Assembly (NCBI GenBank): GCA_964574815.1
Contig: CAZNPL010000012.1
Span: 78,256-142,255, forward strand
Length of the DNA: 64,000 bases
Direction of reading: 5' to 3'
DNA from: CAZNPL01 sp964574815
GTDB lineage: Bacteria; Planctomycetota; Phycisphaerae; UBA1845
Shown here: positions 51,908 to 62,770 of the stretch, one piece after another
Layout of the letters: each line of letters opens with the position of its first letter
How positions within the stretch are numbered: position 1 is the stretch's first letter
Notes under the pieces: generated by a model
What the model was told of the DNA's origin: nothing
The model's database searches: none
Seen by the model: the letters and a program-made list of their open reading frames with translations, nothing else
Program-made: the position numbers and the translations under genes

Positions 51908-52428
51908 GATGGCGTGATTCCTACGGTCTCGCTGCGCCGTGGACAAGGGTGATCCGGCGGCGGATTCGGTCTTTGCGTGTGATTCAACCGCGGCGCGGGC
52001 ATTGTTGCACGTGTTTTGGGCCGGCGCAGAACGGCCGATAAACGCGATCGGGCGAAGTCGGTGATTTCAAGGGCGAACGACGGACTAAAAGCTGAGTTGA
52101 ATTCCCCATTGAGCTCAGAGGGGCCTCCTGGTAGTATCGGGACCGTGGAAAGGTGCCGGGCTGCGCGGGGGCTACGCGCGGTGCGGAAGAGTCATTCGAA
52201 CCTATCCCATTCAGCAGTTGAACGTGGCACGGCACTGGCGGACAAGCGGCCAGTGGCACCCATCAACGGTTGCGGGATAGGTTTCCAGGAGGCGGACTAG
52301 GCGCCTGGGCGACGTGCAACGCGCGCCTGTGGCGAGCTACTACGATGGGCCAAGCCGGCGGCCGGCGGCTTGTTCCGGACGGTAGCGTGGAGAGCGGAGA
52401 AGCCTGATCCGAAGGAGGGGCAGGTTCC
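51908..52428. other. spacer before the giant gene
   Basis: About 520 bases with no gene. It contains a CACTGGCGG repeat (52233-52269), followed by CATCAACGGTTGCGG. Confidence 0.5.
52233..52269. repeat. CACTGGCGG dispersed inverted repeat, copy
   Basis: CACTGGC (52233-52239), loop GGACAAGCG, GCCAGTG (52249-52255), followed by GCACCCATCAACGG. Related to 26577-26612. Confidence 0.65.
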
Positions 52429-55400
52429 ATGCGAGGTGGACCGGCGGCGCTCATTTCCTGTTGTACACTTTTTGTTTTGGGTTTCCTGGTGGCACCGGCT
52501 CTGGCCGGGAAGACGCCGCTCGGCTCGTCCGACGAGCCGAGTGTTTACGACATTCTGTCGACCATCTACACCGACGGGGAAACATTTACGCGGGTAGAGG
52601 ACTATCGGGATGGCAGCAGCGTCACCGGCGAGGGGATGCCGCTAGAGCTGCTGCATGCGCTCGGGCTGACGGATCGCACCGATCAGACGTGGACCGACGG
52701 GATCGTGTTGGTCGACGTGGAGGCCAAGTTCGCGAGCTTGTCGCATACGTTCGGCTGGGAGCGCGACGGGACCATTCACGAGCTGTTTGCGGTGGCGGGC
52801 TCGGGGTTTGATGCCGGCGGAGGCGTGGACAATCTGGATGTGTCCGGCGGCGAGTTTCACTGGGTCATCACGGTCAACGACTCGGAGGATTTCTCGTCGG
52901 ACGTCTCGGCGAATCCCGATCAGTTCGACCACATGATCACTTTCCTGGTCGAAGGCGGATCGCGAACAAACACCACGTGGATCCTTTGCTTTGAAGATCA
53001 ATCGAGCAGTGGCGACCGTGATTACAACGACGCGGTGATCGAGGTCGTCGTCAACGATTGCCCGCTTGACCCGAACAAGGACAGTCCGGGCATCTGCGGC
53101 TGCGGTGTGCCGGACACGGATACGGACGGCGACGGAACGCCGGACTGCATCGATGCGTGCCCGGACGATCCCGACAAGATCATGCCGGGCCAGTGCGATT
53201 GCGGGCAGCCGGATGTGGATTCCGACGGCGACGGTGCGGCCGACTGCGTGGACGGTTGCCCCGCCGACCCCGACAAGATCCAGCCGGGCGTTTGCGGCTG
53301 CGGCGTGCCCGATGGCGACCCGCCGAATCCGAATTGCGATCCGGATGGTCCAAGCTGTGGAAACGGGATCTGCGAGCCGTTTGACGGCGAAGATTGCCTT
53401 TCTTGCGCGGCGGATTGCCGCGGCAAGCAGACCGGAAGGCCGTGGAAACGGTATTGCTGCGGTGACGGAGACGGTGAGGGGGCTGTTGGCTGCGATGACG
53501 CTCGTTGCACCGATGACGGCTGGGTGTGCACTTCCGATTGCGAATCACAGTGCGTGGATCTGTGTCCGGACGATCCGTTCAAGAAGGCTCCGGGGCTGTG
53601 CGGCTGCGGCGTGCCTGACACCGATTCCGATGGGGACGGCGTGCCGAATTGTCACGACGGCTGCCCGGATGATCCGGGCAGAACCGACCCCGGGATCTGC
53701 GGGTGTGGCGGCTCTGACGCTGACAGCGACGGAGATGGGACGGCCGATTGTAACGACGGGTGCCCGAATGATCCGGACAAGACAGGTCCGGGGCAGTGTG
53801 GGTGCGGCGTCCCTGATGTTGACAGCGACGGCGACGGCACGGCCGACTGCGCCGACCTTTGCCCGGACGACCCCAACAAGATTGACCCCGGCCTGTGCGG
53901 TTGCGGTGTTCCCGACTTCAACAGCGACGGAGGCGGGACGGGGGACGGGGATGAGGGGTGCACGCCGGGGTTCTGGCGCAACCACATGCAACTCTGGCCT
54001 GCGCCATATCAGCCGGCGGACAACTTCGACACGGTGTTTGGCGTTGATGCCTTCGATCCGAACAAGACGCTGGGAGAGACGATCTGGCTCGGCGGGGGCG
54101 GTGTCAATGCGTTGGCGCGGCATGCCACAGCGGCACTTCTGAATTCGGCCTCGGCCGGCGTGGATTACGCGTACACGGTGGCGGACGTTGTGGCGATGGT
54201 GCAGGGTGCCCTGGCGCCGGGCGGCGACATCGAGGGGACGAAGGACCTGTTTGAGGCGGCCAACGAGTCAGGGTGTCCGCTCGATGCGGCGGACTGCAAC
54301 GATCTTTGTCCGGACGATCCCGACAAGACCACGCCGGGGCAGTGTGGGTGCGGCGTCCCTGATGTTGACAGCGACGGTGACGGGACGGCCGACTGCAACG
54401 ATGGCTGTCCGACTGATGCCGGGAAGATCGCGCCGGGGAAGTGTGGGTGCGGGATCCCGGACACGGACAGCGACAACGATGGGACAGCCGACTGCAACGA
54501 TGGCTGTCCGAACGATCCCGACAAGACTGCGCCGGGTGTTTGCGGATGCGGTGTTCCCGATGTCGACGGAGACGGCGACGGGACGCTGAACTGCGAGGAC
54601 GGATGTCCCGCCGATCCGAACAAGGTCGATCCCGGCGTGTGCGGGTGTGGCAATCCCGATACGGATTCGGATGGGGACGGGACGGCGGACTGCGACGATG
54701 ACTGTCCAGCCGATCCGAACAAGGTTGTTCCTGGTGCCTGCGGTTGCGGCGTGGCGGACACGGATTCGGATGGGGACGGAACGCCGGATTGCGAAGACGA
54801 TTGTCCCGGTGATCCGGCCAAGACCGGCCCCGGTCAGTGTGGCTGCGGCGTTGCGGACACGGACATCGACGGTGACGGAACGGCCGACTGCAACGACGGC
54901 TGTCCGAACGATCCGAACAAGACGGGGGGTGGCGTTTGTGGTTGCGGCGTGCCGGACGTTGACACCGACGGTGACGGCACGCTCGACTGCATTGACGGTT
55001 GTCCGACCGATCCGAACAAGACCGATCCGGGCGTGTGTGGTTGCGGCATCGCCGACAACGATTCCGACTTCGACGGCATCCCGGACTGCAACGATCAGTG
55101 TCCCGATCAGCCGGATGTCGATTCGGATGGGGACGGCGTGCTCAACTGTGAGGATGGCTGTCCGAACGATCCGGACAAAACCGATCCGGGCGTCTGCGGG
55201 TGCGGCGTCGCCGACAGCGATTCCGACAATGACGGGACTTTGGACTGCCAGGACGTCTGCCCGAACGATCCGAACAAGATCGATGCCGGTGAGTGCGGGT
55301 GCGGTGTGCCGGACACGGATTCCGATGGTGATGGCACGGCCGACTGCAACGACGGATGCCCGGATGATCCGGACAAGCTCACGCCCGGCGCTTGCGGATG

Positions 55401-58400
55401 CGGCGTGTCCGACACCGACAGCGACGGGGACGGAACGGCCGACTGCAATGACGATTGCCCCGACGATCCGAACAAGGTCAGTCCCGGTGCGTGCGGTTGC
55501 GGTGTGGCCGACACCGATTCCGACGGTGATGGCACGAAGGACTGCAACGACGCGTGTCCGACCGATCCGACCAAGACAGACCCCGGCGTGTGCGGGTGCG
55601 GGACGCCCGACACTGATTCCGACAGTGATGGGACGCCGAACTGCATCGATGGGTGTCCCAGTGATCCGAACAAGATAAGCTCCGGCGTCTGCGGATGCGG
55701 CGTATCCGATTCCGACGGCGACGGCGACGGGACGCCGAACTGCATCGACGGTTGCCCGAACGATCCCAACAAGATCGCGGACGGCATCTGCGGATGCGGT
55801 GTGCCGGATACGGACACCGACGGCGACGGCGTGGCCGACTGTAACGACAACTGCCCGGCCGATCCGAACAAGGTGTCGGCGGGCGTTTGCGGATGTGGGG
55901 AGTCCGATGCCGACACGGACGGTGACGGAACAGCCGACTGCAACGACAACTGCCCGGCCGATCCGAACAAGACGGGGCCAGGGCAGTGTGGATGCGGGCA
56001 GCCGGACAGCGACACGGACGGTGACGGTGCTGCAGACTGCATAGATCAATGCCCGAATGATCCCGGCAAGACCTCTCCCGGTGTCTGCGGCTGCTGTGTT
56101 TCCGATGTTGATAGTGACGGTGACGGAACGCGCGATTGCAACGACGGATGTCCAAACGATCCCAACAAGACTGAACCGGGTGATTGCGGCTGCGGCGTGT
56201 CCGATGCCGACAGCGATGGTGACGGCGCTCCGGATTGTCTCGACAGTTGTCCGGCCGATCCGAACAAAAGCGATCCGGGTGTTTGCGGATGCGGTAATCC
56301 TGACACCGACGCCGATGGCGACGGCACCGCGAACTGCGTGGATCAGTGCCCGAACGATCCGGCGAAGACCTCGCCGGGCGTTTGCGGCTGTGGCGTGTCA
56401 GATGTGGACACCGACGGTGACGGCGCGGCCGACTGCAACGATGGTTGTCCGGGGGATCCTTTAAAGACTTCGCCGGGCGTTTGCGGATGCGGTGAGTCCG
56501 ACGTTGACAGCGATGGCGACGGGGCGGCCGACTGCGACGACGGCTGCCCGACTGATCCGAACAAGACCGGTCCCGGCGTGTGCGGTTGCGGCGAACCGGA
56601 CACCGACAGCGACGGTGATGGTACGGCCGACTGCAACGATGCGTGTCCCAGCGATCCCGGCAAGACGTCGCCGGGCATCTGCGGATGCGGCACGGCGGAC
56701 ACCGACAGCGACGGCGACGGGACGGCGAACTGCAATGACGGTTGCCCGAACGATCCGAACAAGGTGTCTCCGGGTGCGTGCGGCTGCGGGGCGCCCGATA
56801 CCGACTCTGATGGTGACGGCACGGCCGACTGCAATGACGGCTGCCCGGGCGATCCCGACAAGACGGCCCCGGGGCAGTGCGGTTGCGGCGAGGCCGACGT
56901 TGATTCCGACGGCGACGGCACGCTGGACTGCTTCGATAACTGTCCGAACGATCCCGGCAAGACGGACCCGGGTATTTGCGGTTGCGGCGTGGCGGACAGC
57001 GATTCTGACGGCGACGGCGTGGCCGACTGTAACGATCTGTGCGAGAACGAGCCGGACGTTGACTCGGACGGCGACGGTGTTCTGAACTGCGAAGACGAAT
57101 GCCCGTCGGACCCAAACAAGGTCGAGGCCGGCGTTTGTGGTTGCGGTTTGCCGGACACTGACACAGACGGCGACGGTGTTCTCGATTGCAACGATCAGTG
57201 TCCCAACGATCCGAACAAGACGGCGCCGGGTCAGTGCGGTTGCGGCGTCGCAGACACTGACGGAGACGGTGACGGCGTTGCCGACTGCGGCGACGGGTGC
57301 CCGAGTGACCCGAATAAGACGTCTCCGGGAATCTGTGGCTGCGGTGTGGCCGACGTCGACAGCGATGGTGACGGGACGTTTGACTGCAACGATGCGTGTC
57401 CGAACGACCCGGCCAAGACCGACCCTGGCGTGTGCGGGTGCGGAGTCGCGGACACCGACGGCGACAGTGACGGGACACCGGACTGCAACGATTTGTGCCC
57501 GACCGATTCCAACAAGACGGCTCCCGGTGTGTGCGGTTGTGGCGTGCCGGACGTTGATACTGACGGCGATGGAACGCTGGACTGCAACGACGGCTGCCCG
57601 AGCGATCCCAGCAAGGTTTCGCCGGGGCTGTGCGGGTGCGGCGTGCCGGATGTGGATTCGGATGGCGATGGGACGCCCGACTGCAACGACGGATGCCCGG
57701 CGGATTCGAACAAGACGGGCCCCGGTGCTTGTGGTTGTGGCGTGGCGGATGCCGACAGCGACGGTGACGGCACGTTCGACTGTAATGATGGTTGCCCGAA
57801 TGACCCGAACAAGGTCGAGGGCGGTGAATGCGGCTGCGGTGTACCGGAGACCGACACCGACGGGGACGAGGTTCCCGACTGCGTGGACGGCTGCCCGGAC
57901 GATCCGAACAAGTATGCTCCGGGTGTGTGTGGGTGCGGGGTGCCGGACGATGACTCCGATGGTGACGGAACCCGCGACTGCAACGATGGCTGTCCGAGCG
58001 ATCCGAACAAGATTGAGCCGGGGGTTTGTGGCTGCGGGATCCCTGACACGGACGGTGACGGCGACGGAACGCCGAACTGTAACGACGGCTGTCCGAGCGA
58101 TCCCAACAAGACGCAGCCCGGAGTGTGCGGCTGCGGGGTCGCTGATACGGACACCGACGGTGACGGGACGGCGGATTGCAACGACGGCTGTCCGACGGAC
58201 CCGAGCAAGACCTCTCCCGGCGCATGCGGCTGCGGCGTGGCCGACGACGACAGCGACGGTGACGGGGTGCCGGACTGTGACGACGGCTGCCCGGCCGATC
58301 CGAACAAGGTGGCACCGGGTGTTTGCGGGTGCGGCGTCCCGGACATTGACACGGACGGTGACGGTACGCTCGATTGCAATGATGGTTGCCCGGACGACCC

Positions 58401-61400
58401 CGATAAGACGACGCCGGGCATCTGTGGGTGTGGTACATCCGACGTTGATACGGACAGCGACGGCACGCCCGACTGCAACGATGGCTGTCCGGCTGATCCG
58501 AACAAGGTTGCCCCGGGCGTGTGCGGGTGCGGTGTCCTGGACATCGACGACGACGGTGACGGGACGGCCAACTGCAACGACGGATGCCCGAACGATTCGA
58601 ACAAGGTCGCGCCGGGCATCTGCGGATGCGGCGTTTCCGACGCGGATGGCGACGGGGACGGCGTGGCGAATTGCGACGACGAGTGCCCGTCCGATCCGAA
58701 CAAGATCGTGCCGGGGGTATGCGGTTGTGGCGTTTCGGACGTTGACAGTGACGGTGACGGGACGGCCGACTGCAATGACGGCTGTCCGAGCGATCCCAAC
58801 AAGGTGACTCCGGGTGTTTGCGGGTGCGGCGTTTCGGATGTGGACAGCGACGGGGACGGGACGGCCGACTGCAACGACGATTGTCCGACTGATCCAACGA
58901 AGGTTTCACCCGGGGCGTGCGGTTGCGGCGTGCCGGACGTGGACAGCGACGGGGACGGCGTATTCAACTGCAACGATGCTTGCCCGAATGATCCGGACAA
59001 GACGTCGCCCGGTGCATGTGGTTGCGGCGTTTCGGATGCGGACAGCGACGGGGACGGCACGCCGGATTGCACGGACAACTGTCCGGACGATCCGAACAAG
59101 GTGAACCCTGGTGTCTGTGGCTGCGGTGTCGCCGAAGTCGACAGCGACGGGGACGGGACGCTCGACTGCAACGATCAGTGTCCGGAGGATCCCAACAAGA
59201 CTGAGCCGGGCGACTGCGGTTGCGGGACGGCGGATACAGACAGCGACGGCGACGGGACGGCCGACTGCGTCGATGGCTGTCCGAACGATCCCAACAAGAC
59301 ATCCGGCGGAGTGTGCGGATGCGGCGTGCCGGATACCGACAGCGACGGCGACGGGACGTTCGATTGCAACGACGGCTGTCCCGACGATCCGGACAAGGCG
59401 GATCCGGGCGTTTGCGGCTGCGGCGTTGCTGATGTTGACTCCGACGGTGACGGGACGCTCGATTGCAGCGATCAATGTCCGAACGATCCGAACAAGACCG
59501 CGCCGGGTGTTTGCGGTTGCGGAGAACTGGACGTTGATACGGATGGTGACGGCGTACTCGATTGCAACGATCAGTGTCCCAACGATCCGAACAAGACCGC
59601 GCCGGGCGTTTGCGGCTGCGGTGTGGCGGACGTTGATACCGACGGCGACGGGACACTCGATTGCAATGACGGTTGCCCGAATGATCCGTTGAAGATATCG
59701 CCCGGCGCTTGTGGTTGCGGGGTGGCCGACACCGACTCGGACGGGGACGGCACGCGCGACTGCAACGATCAGTGCCCGAGCGATCCGTTCAAGACCGATC
59801 CGGGCGAGTGCGGTTGCGGCGTGGACGACGTCGACTCCGACGGCGACGGCGTGCTGGACTGCTTCGATAACTGCCCGAACGATCCGGGCAAGACCGATCC
59901 GGGCATTTGCGGCTGTGGTGTGGCCGACACGGATTCGGACGGCGATGGCGTGGCGGACTGCAACGATCTGTGCGAGAACGAGCCGGACGTTGATTCCGAC
60001 GGTGACGGCGTCCTGAACTGCGAGGACGAATGCCCGAGCGATCCGAACAAGGTGTTCGCGGGCGTCTGCGGTTGCGGCGTTCCTGATGTCGATAGTGACG
60101 GCGACGGGGTGCTCGACTGCAATGATCAGTGTCCGGACGACCCGAATAAGGTTGCGCCCGGGGCGTGCGGATGCGGGGTCTCGGACTATGACAGTGACGG
60201 CGACGGGGTGTCCGACTGCAACGACGGCTGCCCGGGTGATCCGGCGAAGACCGAACCGGGTGTGTGCGGATGCGGGGAAACGGATACGGACACGGACGGT
60301 GACGGAACGGCCGATTGCAACGACGGCTGCCCGGATGATCCTGACAAGATCGAGCCGGGCGTGTGCGGTTGCGGCGTGCCGGACGTGGACAGCGACGGGG
60401 ACGGCGTGTTCGATTGCAACGACGGGTGTCCGAGCGATCCGGACAAGACCGGCCCGGGTATTTGCGGCTGCGGCGCCTCCGACGTTGACAGTGACGGGGA
60501 CGGAGTTGCGGACTGCAACGATCCATGTCCGAACGATCCGAACAAGACCTCGCCGGGCATTTGCGGTTGCGGGCTGCCGGATACGGACAGTGACGGCGAC
60601 GGAACGGCCGACTGCCACGACGGCTGCCCGGATGACCCTGATAAGACCGAGCCGGGCGATTGCGGTTGCGGCGTGCCGGATACGGACAGCGACGGCGACG
60701 GGGTTGCGGACTGCATCGACGGGTGCCCGGCCGATCCGACGAAGACGTCGCCGGGCGTCTGCGGGTGCGGCGTGGCCGACACGGACAGCGACGGCGACGG
60801 GGCGGCGGACTGCAACGATCTCTGTCCGGACGATCCGTTGAAGACGGTTCCGGGGCAGTGCGGCTGCGGCGTGCCGGACGACGACACGGACGGTGACGGC
60901 GTGGCCGACTGTGACGACGGTTGCCCGACGGATCCGAACAAGACCAGCCAGGGCCAGTGCGGTTGCGGTGTGCCGGATGATGATACGGACGGCGACGGCG
61001 CCGCAGATTGCGTCGACGGTTGCCCGAACGATCCGGATAAGACGGCGCCCGGTGTTTGTGGATGCGGAGTGGCGGACGTCGACAGTGATGGCGACGGCGT
61101 GCTGGACTGCAACGACGGCTGCCCGGCGGATCCTGACAAGACCGCGCCGGGTATCTGCGGGTGCGGCGTGGCCGACACGGACAGTGACGGCGACGGCACG
61201 GCCAACTGCAACGACGGCTGCCCGAGCGATCCTGCGAAGACTGCTCCGGGGATCTGTGGGTGCGGTGTGCCCGACACCGATACGGATGGCGATGGTACGG
61301 CCGACTGCAACGATGAGTGTCCGGACGATCCGAACAAGATCGAACCGGGTGTTTGCGGGTGCGGGGTGGCGGATACGGACACGGATGGCGACGGCGCGGC

Positions 61401-62706
61401 CAACTGCATCGATGATTGCCCGAGTGATCCGAACAAAATCGAACCGGGCGTTTGCGGGTGCGGTGTGCCGGATACGGACAGCGACGGCGACGGCACGGCC
61501 GACTGCAATGACGGCTGCCCGAACGATCCGAACAAGATCTCGCCCGGGCAATGTGGGTGCGGCGTTTCGGATGCGGACAGCGACGGCGACGGCACGCCGG
61601 ATTGCCTTGACGGCTGCCCGGGCGATCCGAACAAGACGGAGCCGGGCATTTGCGGGTGTGGGGTGGCCGATGCGGACAGTGACGGCGACGGTACGGCCGA
61701 TTGCAATGACGGTTGCCCCGCGGATCCGAACAAGACCTCGCCGGGGCTGTGCGGTTGTGGCGTGGCGGATACGGACTCCGATGCCGACGGCACGGCCGAC
61801 TGCAACGACAACTGCCCGACCGATCCGAACAAGACCGAACCGGGTCAGTGCGGATGCGGGAATCCCGATACCGACACGGATGGGGACGGCACGGCCGATT
61901 GCAACGATGGCTGCCCGGCGGATCCGAACAAGACGCAGCCGGGGTTGTGCGGCTGTGGCGTTGCGGACACTGACACGGACGGCGACGGCACTGCTGACTG
62001 CAATGACGGCTGTCCCGAAGATCCCGACAAGATTGCGCCGGGGATCTGCGGGTGCGGTGTGAGTGATGCGGACAGTGACGGGGACGGCACGGCCGACTGC
62101 AATGACGGTTGTCCGGAGGATCCGTACAAGACATCGCCCGGCGAGTGCGGTTGCGGATCGCCGGACGTGGACAGCGACGGCGATGGGCCGCTGGATTGTG
62201 ATGACGGTTGCCCAAACGATCCGAACAAGATCGAGCCGGGTCTGTGCGGCTGTGGGCAGCCTGATGTTGATTCGGACGGCGACGGTGCGGCTGATTGCCA
62301 GGACATGTGCCCCGACGATCCGAACAAGACGGCGCCGGGCCAGTGCGGTTGTGGCCAGGAGGATACGGACGGTGACGGTGACGGGACGGCGGATTGTCGC
62401 GATCTGTGCCTGGACAACCCGTTGAAGGACACGCCGGGTGCATGTGGGTGTCACATTCCGGATCAGGACAGCGACGGGGATGGCGTGGCCGACTGCATCG
62501 ACCGGTGTCCGACCGATCCGAACAAGATTGTGCCCGGGCGGTGCGGCTGCAACGTTGAGGAGGGTCTCGACGCTTTCGGGAACGTGACGTGTTTCGGTGC
62601 GCCGGCGGTTCCGACGGTGACGCAGTGGGGCATGATTATCCTGGCGTTGCTGCTGGTGGTCGGTTTGACGATCAAGTTCGGTCGTCGTGCAACGGCGCGT
62701 GCATAG
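52429..62706 (+). CDS. giant secreted calcium-loop repeat protein with IPTL-CTERM sorting signal
   Basis: 3425 residues from ATG 52429, with GAAGGAGGGG upstream. Signal peptide 1-26 (LFVLGFLVAPALAG). A DUF4114-like domain (about 110-210, FEDQSSSGDRDYNDAVIEVV) follows. Roughly 90-100 tandem repeats of about 33 residues take up most of the remainder, of the form CPNDPNK-TxPG-CGCGVPDTDSDGDGTxDCxDG, each with four Cys and one DxDxDGDG calcium loop as in thrombospondin type 3 repeats. They are interrupted by a Cys-rich insert (SCGNGICEPFDGEDCLSC, about 305-370) and a CTPGFWRNH domain (about 508-620). It ends VPTVTQWGMIILALLLVVG and KFGRRATARA, an IPTL-CTERM signal with a basic tail, which predicts exosortase-type sorting. 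The minus strand is open over long stretches because of codon bias. A calcium-binding stiff stalk or adhesin is likely. Confidence 0.9.
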   Translation: MRGGPAALISCCTLFVLGFLVAPALAGKTPLGSSDEPSVYDILSTIYTDGETFTRVEDYRDGSSVTGEGMPLELLHALGLTDRTDQTWTDGIVLVDVEAKFASLSHTFGWERDGTIHELFAVAGSGFDAGGGVDNLDVSGGEFHWVITVNDSEDFSSDVSANPDQFDHMITFLVEGGSRTNTTWILCFEDQSSSGDRDYNDAVIEVVVNDCPLDPNKDSPGICGCGVPDTDTDGDGTPDCIDACPDDPDKIMPGQCDCGQPDVDSDGDGAADCVDGCPADPDKIQPGVCGCGVPDGDPPNPNCDPDGPSCGNGICEPFDGEDCLSCAADCRGKQTGRPWKRYCCGDGDGEGAVGCDDARCTDDGWVCTSDCESQCVDLCPDDPFKKAPGLCGCGVPDTDSDGDGVPNCHDGCPDDPGRTDPGICGCGGSDADSDGDGTADCNDGCPNDPDKTGPGQCGCGVPDVDSDGDGTADCADLCPDDPNKIDPGLCGCGVPDFNSDGGGTGDGDEGCTPGFWRNHMQLWPAPYQPADNFDTVFGVDAFDPNKTLGETIWLGGGGVNALARHATAALLNSASAGVDYAYTVADVVAMVQGALAPGGDIEGTKDLFEAANESGCPLDAADCNDLCPDDPDKTTPGQCGCGVPDVDSDGDGTADCNDGCPTDAGKIAPGKCGCGIPDTDSDNDGTADCNDGCPNDPDKTAPGVCGCGVPDVDGDGDGTLNCEDGCPADPNKVDPGVCGCGNPDTDSDGDGTADCDDDCPADPNKVVPGACGCGVADTDSDGDGTPDCEDDCPGDPAKTGPGQCGCGVADTDIDGDGTADCNDGCPNDPNKTGGGVCGCGVPDVDTDGDGTLDCIDGCPTDPNKTDPGVCGCGIADNDSDFDGIPDCNDQCPDQPDVDSDGDGVLNCEDGCPNDPDKTDPGVCGCGVADSDSDNDGTLDCQDVCPNDPNKIDAGECGCGVPDTDSDGDGTADCNDGCPDDPDKLTPGACGCGVSDTDSDGDGTADCNDDCPDDPNKVSPGACGCGVADTDSDGDGTKDCNDACPTDPTKTDPGVCGCGTPDTDSDSDGTPNCIDGCPSDPNKISSGVCGCGVSDSDGDGDGTPNCIDGCPNDPNKIADGICGCGVPDTDTDGDGVADCNDNCPADPNKVSAGVCGCGESDADTDGDGTADCNDNCPADPNKTGPGQCGCGQPDSDTDGDGAADCIDQCPNDPGKTSPGVCGCCVSDVDSDGDGTRDCNDGCPNDPNKTEPGDCGCGVSDADSDGDGAPDCLDSCPADPNKSDPGVCGCGNPDTDADGDGTANCVDQCPNDPAKTSPGVCGCGVSDVDTDGDGAADCNDGCPGDPLKTSPGVCGCGESDVDSDGDGAADCDDGCPTDPNKTGPGVCGCGEPDTDSDGDGTADCNDACPSDPGKTSPGICGCGTADTDSDGDGTANCNDGCPNDPNKVSPGACGCGAPDTDSDGDGTADCNDGCPGDPDKTAPGQCGCGEADVDSDGDGTLDCFDNCPNDPGKTDPGICGCGVADSDSDGDGVADCNDLCENEPDVDSDGDGVLNCEDECPSDPNKVEAGVCGCGLPDTDTDGDGVLDCNDQCPNDPNKTAPGQCGCGVADTDGDGDGVADCGDGCPSDPNKTSPGICGCGVADVDSDGDGTFDCNDACPNDPAKTDPGVCGCGVADTDGDSDGTPDCNDLCPTDSNKTAPGVCGCGVPDVDTDGDGTLDCNDGCPSDPSKVSPGLCGCGVPDVDSDGDGTPDCNDGCPADSNKTGPGACGCGVADADSDGDGTFDCNDGCPNDPNKVEGGECGCGVPETDTDGDEVPDCVDGCPDDPNKYAPGVCGCGVPDDDSDGDGTRDCNDGCPSDPNKIEPGVCGCGIPDTDGDGDGTPNCNDGCPSDPNKTQPGVCGCGVADTDTDGDGTADCNDGCPTDPSKTSPGACGCGVADDDSDGDGVPDCDDGCPADPNKVAPGVCGCGVPDIDTDGDGTLDCNDGCPDDPDKTTPGICGCGTSDVDTDSDGTPDCNDGCPADPNKVAPGVCGCGVLDIDDDGDGTANCNDGCPNDSNKVAPGICGCGVSDADGDGDGVANCDDECPSDPNKIVPGVCGCGVSDVDSDGDGTADCNDGCPSDPNKVTPGVCGCGVSDVDSDGDGTADCNDDCPTDPTKVSPGACGCGVPDVDSDGDGVFNCNDACPNDPDKTSPGACGCGVSDADSDGDGTPDCTDNCPDDPNKVNPGVCGCGVAEVDSDGDGTLDCNDQCPEDPNKTEPGDCGCGTADTDSDGDGTADCVDGCPNDPNKTSGGVCGCGVPDTDSDGDGTFDCNDGCPDDPDKADPGVCGCGVADVDSDGDGTLDCSDQCPNDPNKTAPGVCGCGELDVDTDGDGVLDCNDQCPNDPNKTAPGVCGCGVADVDTDGDGTLDCNDGCPNDPLKISPGACGCGVADTDSDGDGTRDCNDQCPSDPFKTDPGECGCGVDDVDSDGDGVLDCFDNCPNDPGKTDPGICGCGVADTDSDGDGVADCNDLCENEPDVDSDGDGVLNCEDECPSDPNKVFAGVCGCGVPDVDSDGDGVLDCNDQCPDDPNKVAPGACGCGVSDYDSDGDGVSDCNDGCPGDPAKTEPGVCGCGETDTDTDGDGTADCNDGCPDDPDKIEPGVCGCGVPDVDSDGDGVFDCNDGCPSDPDKTGPGICGCGASDVDSDGDGVADCNDPCPNDPNKTSPGICGCGLPDTDSDGDGTADCHDGCPDDPDKTEPGDCGCGVPDTDSDGDGVADCIDGCPADPTKTSPGVCGCGVADTDSDGDGAADCNDLCPDDPLKTVPGQCGCGVPDDDTDGDGVADCDDGCPTDPNKTSQGQCGCGVPDDDTDGDGAADCVDGCPNDPDKTAPGVCGCGVADVDSDGDGVLDCNDGCPADPDKTAPGICGCGVADTDSDGDGTANCNDGCPSDPAKTAPGICGCGVPDTDTDGDGTADCNDECPDDPNKIEPGVCGCGVADTDTDGDGAANCIDDCPSDPNKIEPGVCGCGVPDTDSDGDGTADCNDGCPNDPNKISPGQCGCGVSDADSDGDGTPDCLDGCPGDPNKTEPGICGCGVADADSDGDGTADCNDGCPADPNKTSPGLCGCGVADTDSDADGTADCNDNCPTDPNKTEPGQCGCGNPDTDTDGDGTADCNDGCPADPNKTQPGLCGCGVADTDTDGDGTADCNDGCPEDPDKIAPGICGCGVSDADSDGDGTADCNDGCPEDPYKTSPGECGCGSPDVDSDGDGPLDCDDGCPNDPNKIEPGLCGCGQPDVDSDGDGAADCQDMCPDDPNKTAPGQCGCGQEDTDGDGDGTADCRDLCLDNPLKDTPGACGCHIPDQDSDGDGVADCIDRCPTDPNKIVPGRCGCNVEEGLDAFGNVTCFGAPAVPTVTQWGMIILALLLVVGLTIKFGRRATARA

Positions 62707-62741
62707 AATGCCGAGCGCTTATTCGTGATTGAGCGAATCAT

Positions 62742-62770
62742 GCGGCCGCTCGAGGGCGGCCGCTGTTTTT
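62742..62770 (+). terminator. rho-independent terminator of the giant gene
   Basis: GCGGCCGC (62742-62749), loop TCGAGG, GCGGCCGC (62756-62763), then TGTTTTT. 36 bases after the stop; the best intrinsic terminator in the window. Confidence 0.9.

Noticed and set aside
52642..62454. Very long open frames on the minus strand and in shifted plus frames within the giant gene
   Set aside because: They arise from the codon bias of the DxDGDG/CGCG repeat unit. Their translations are monotonous Arg/Ser/Pro/Val repeats without start signals or domains.
53080..62560. CRISPR array, suggested by regular spacing of about 99 bases over nearly 10 kb
   Set aside because: The units are coding repeats with degenerate third positions in one continuous frame; there are no identical direct repeats with unique spacers and no cas genes.
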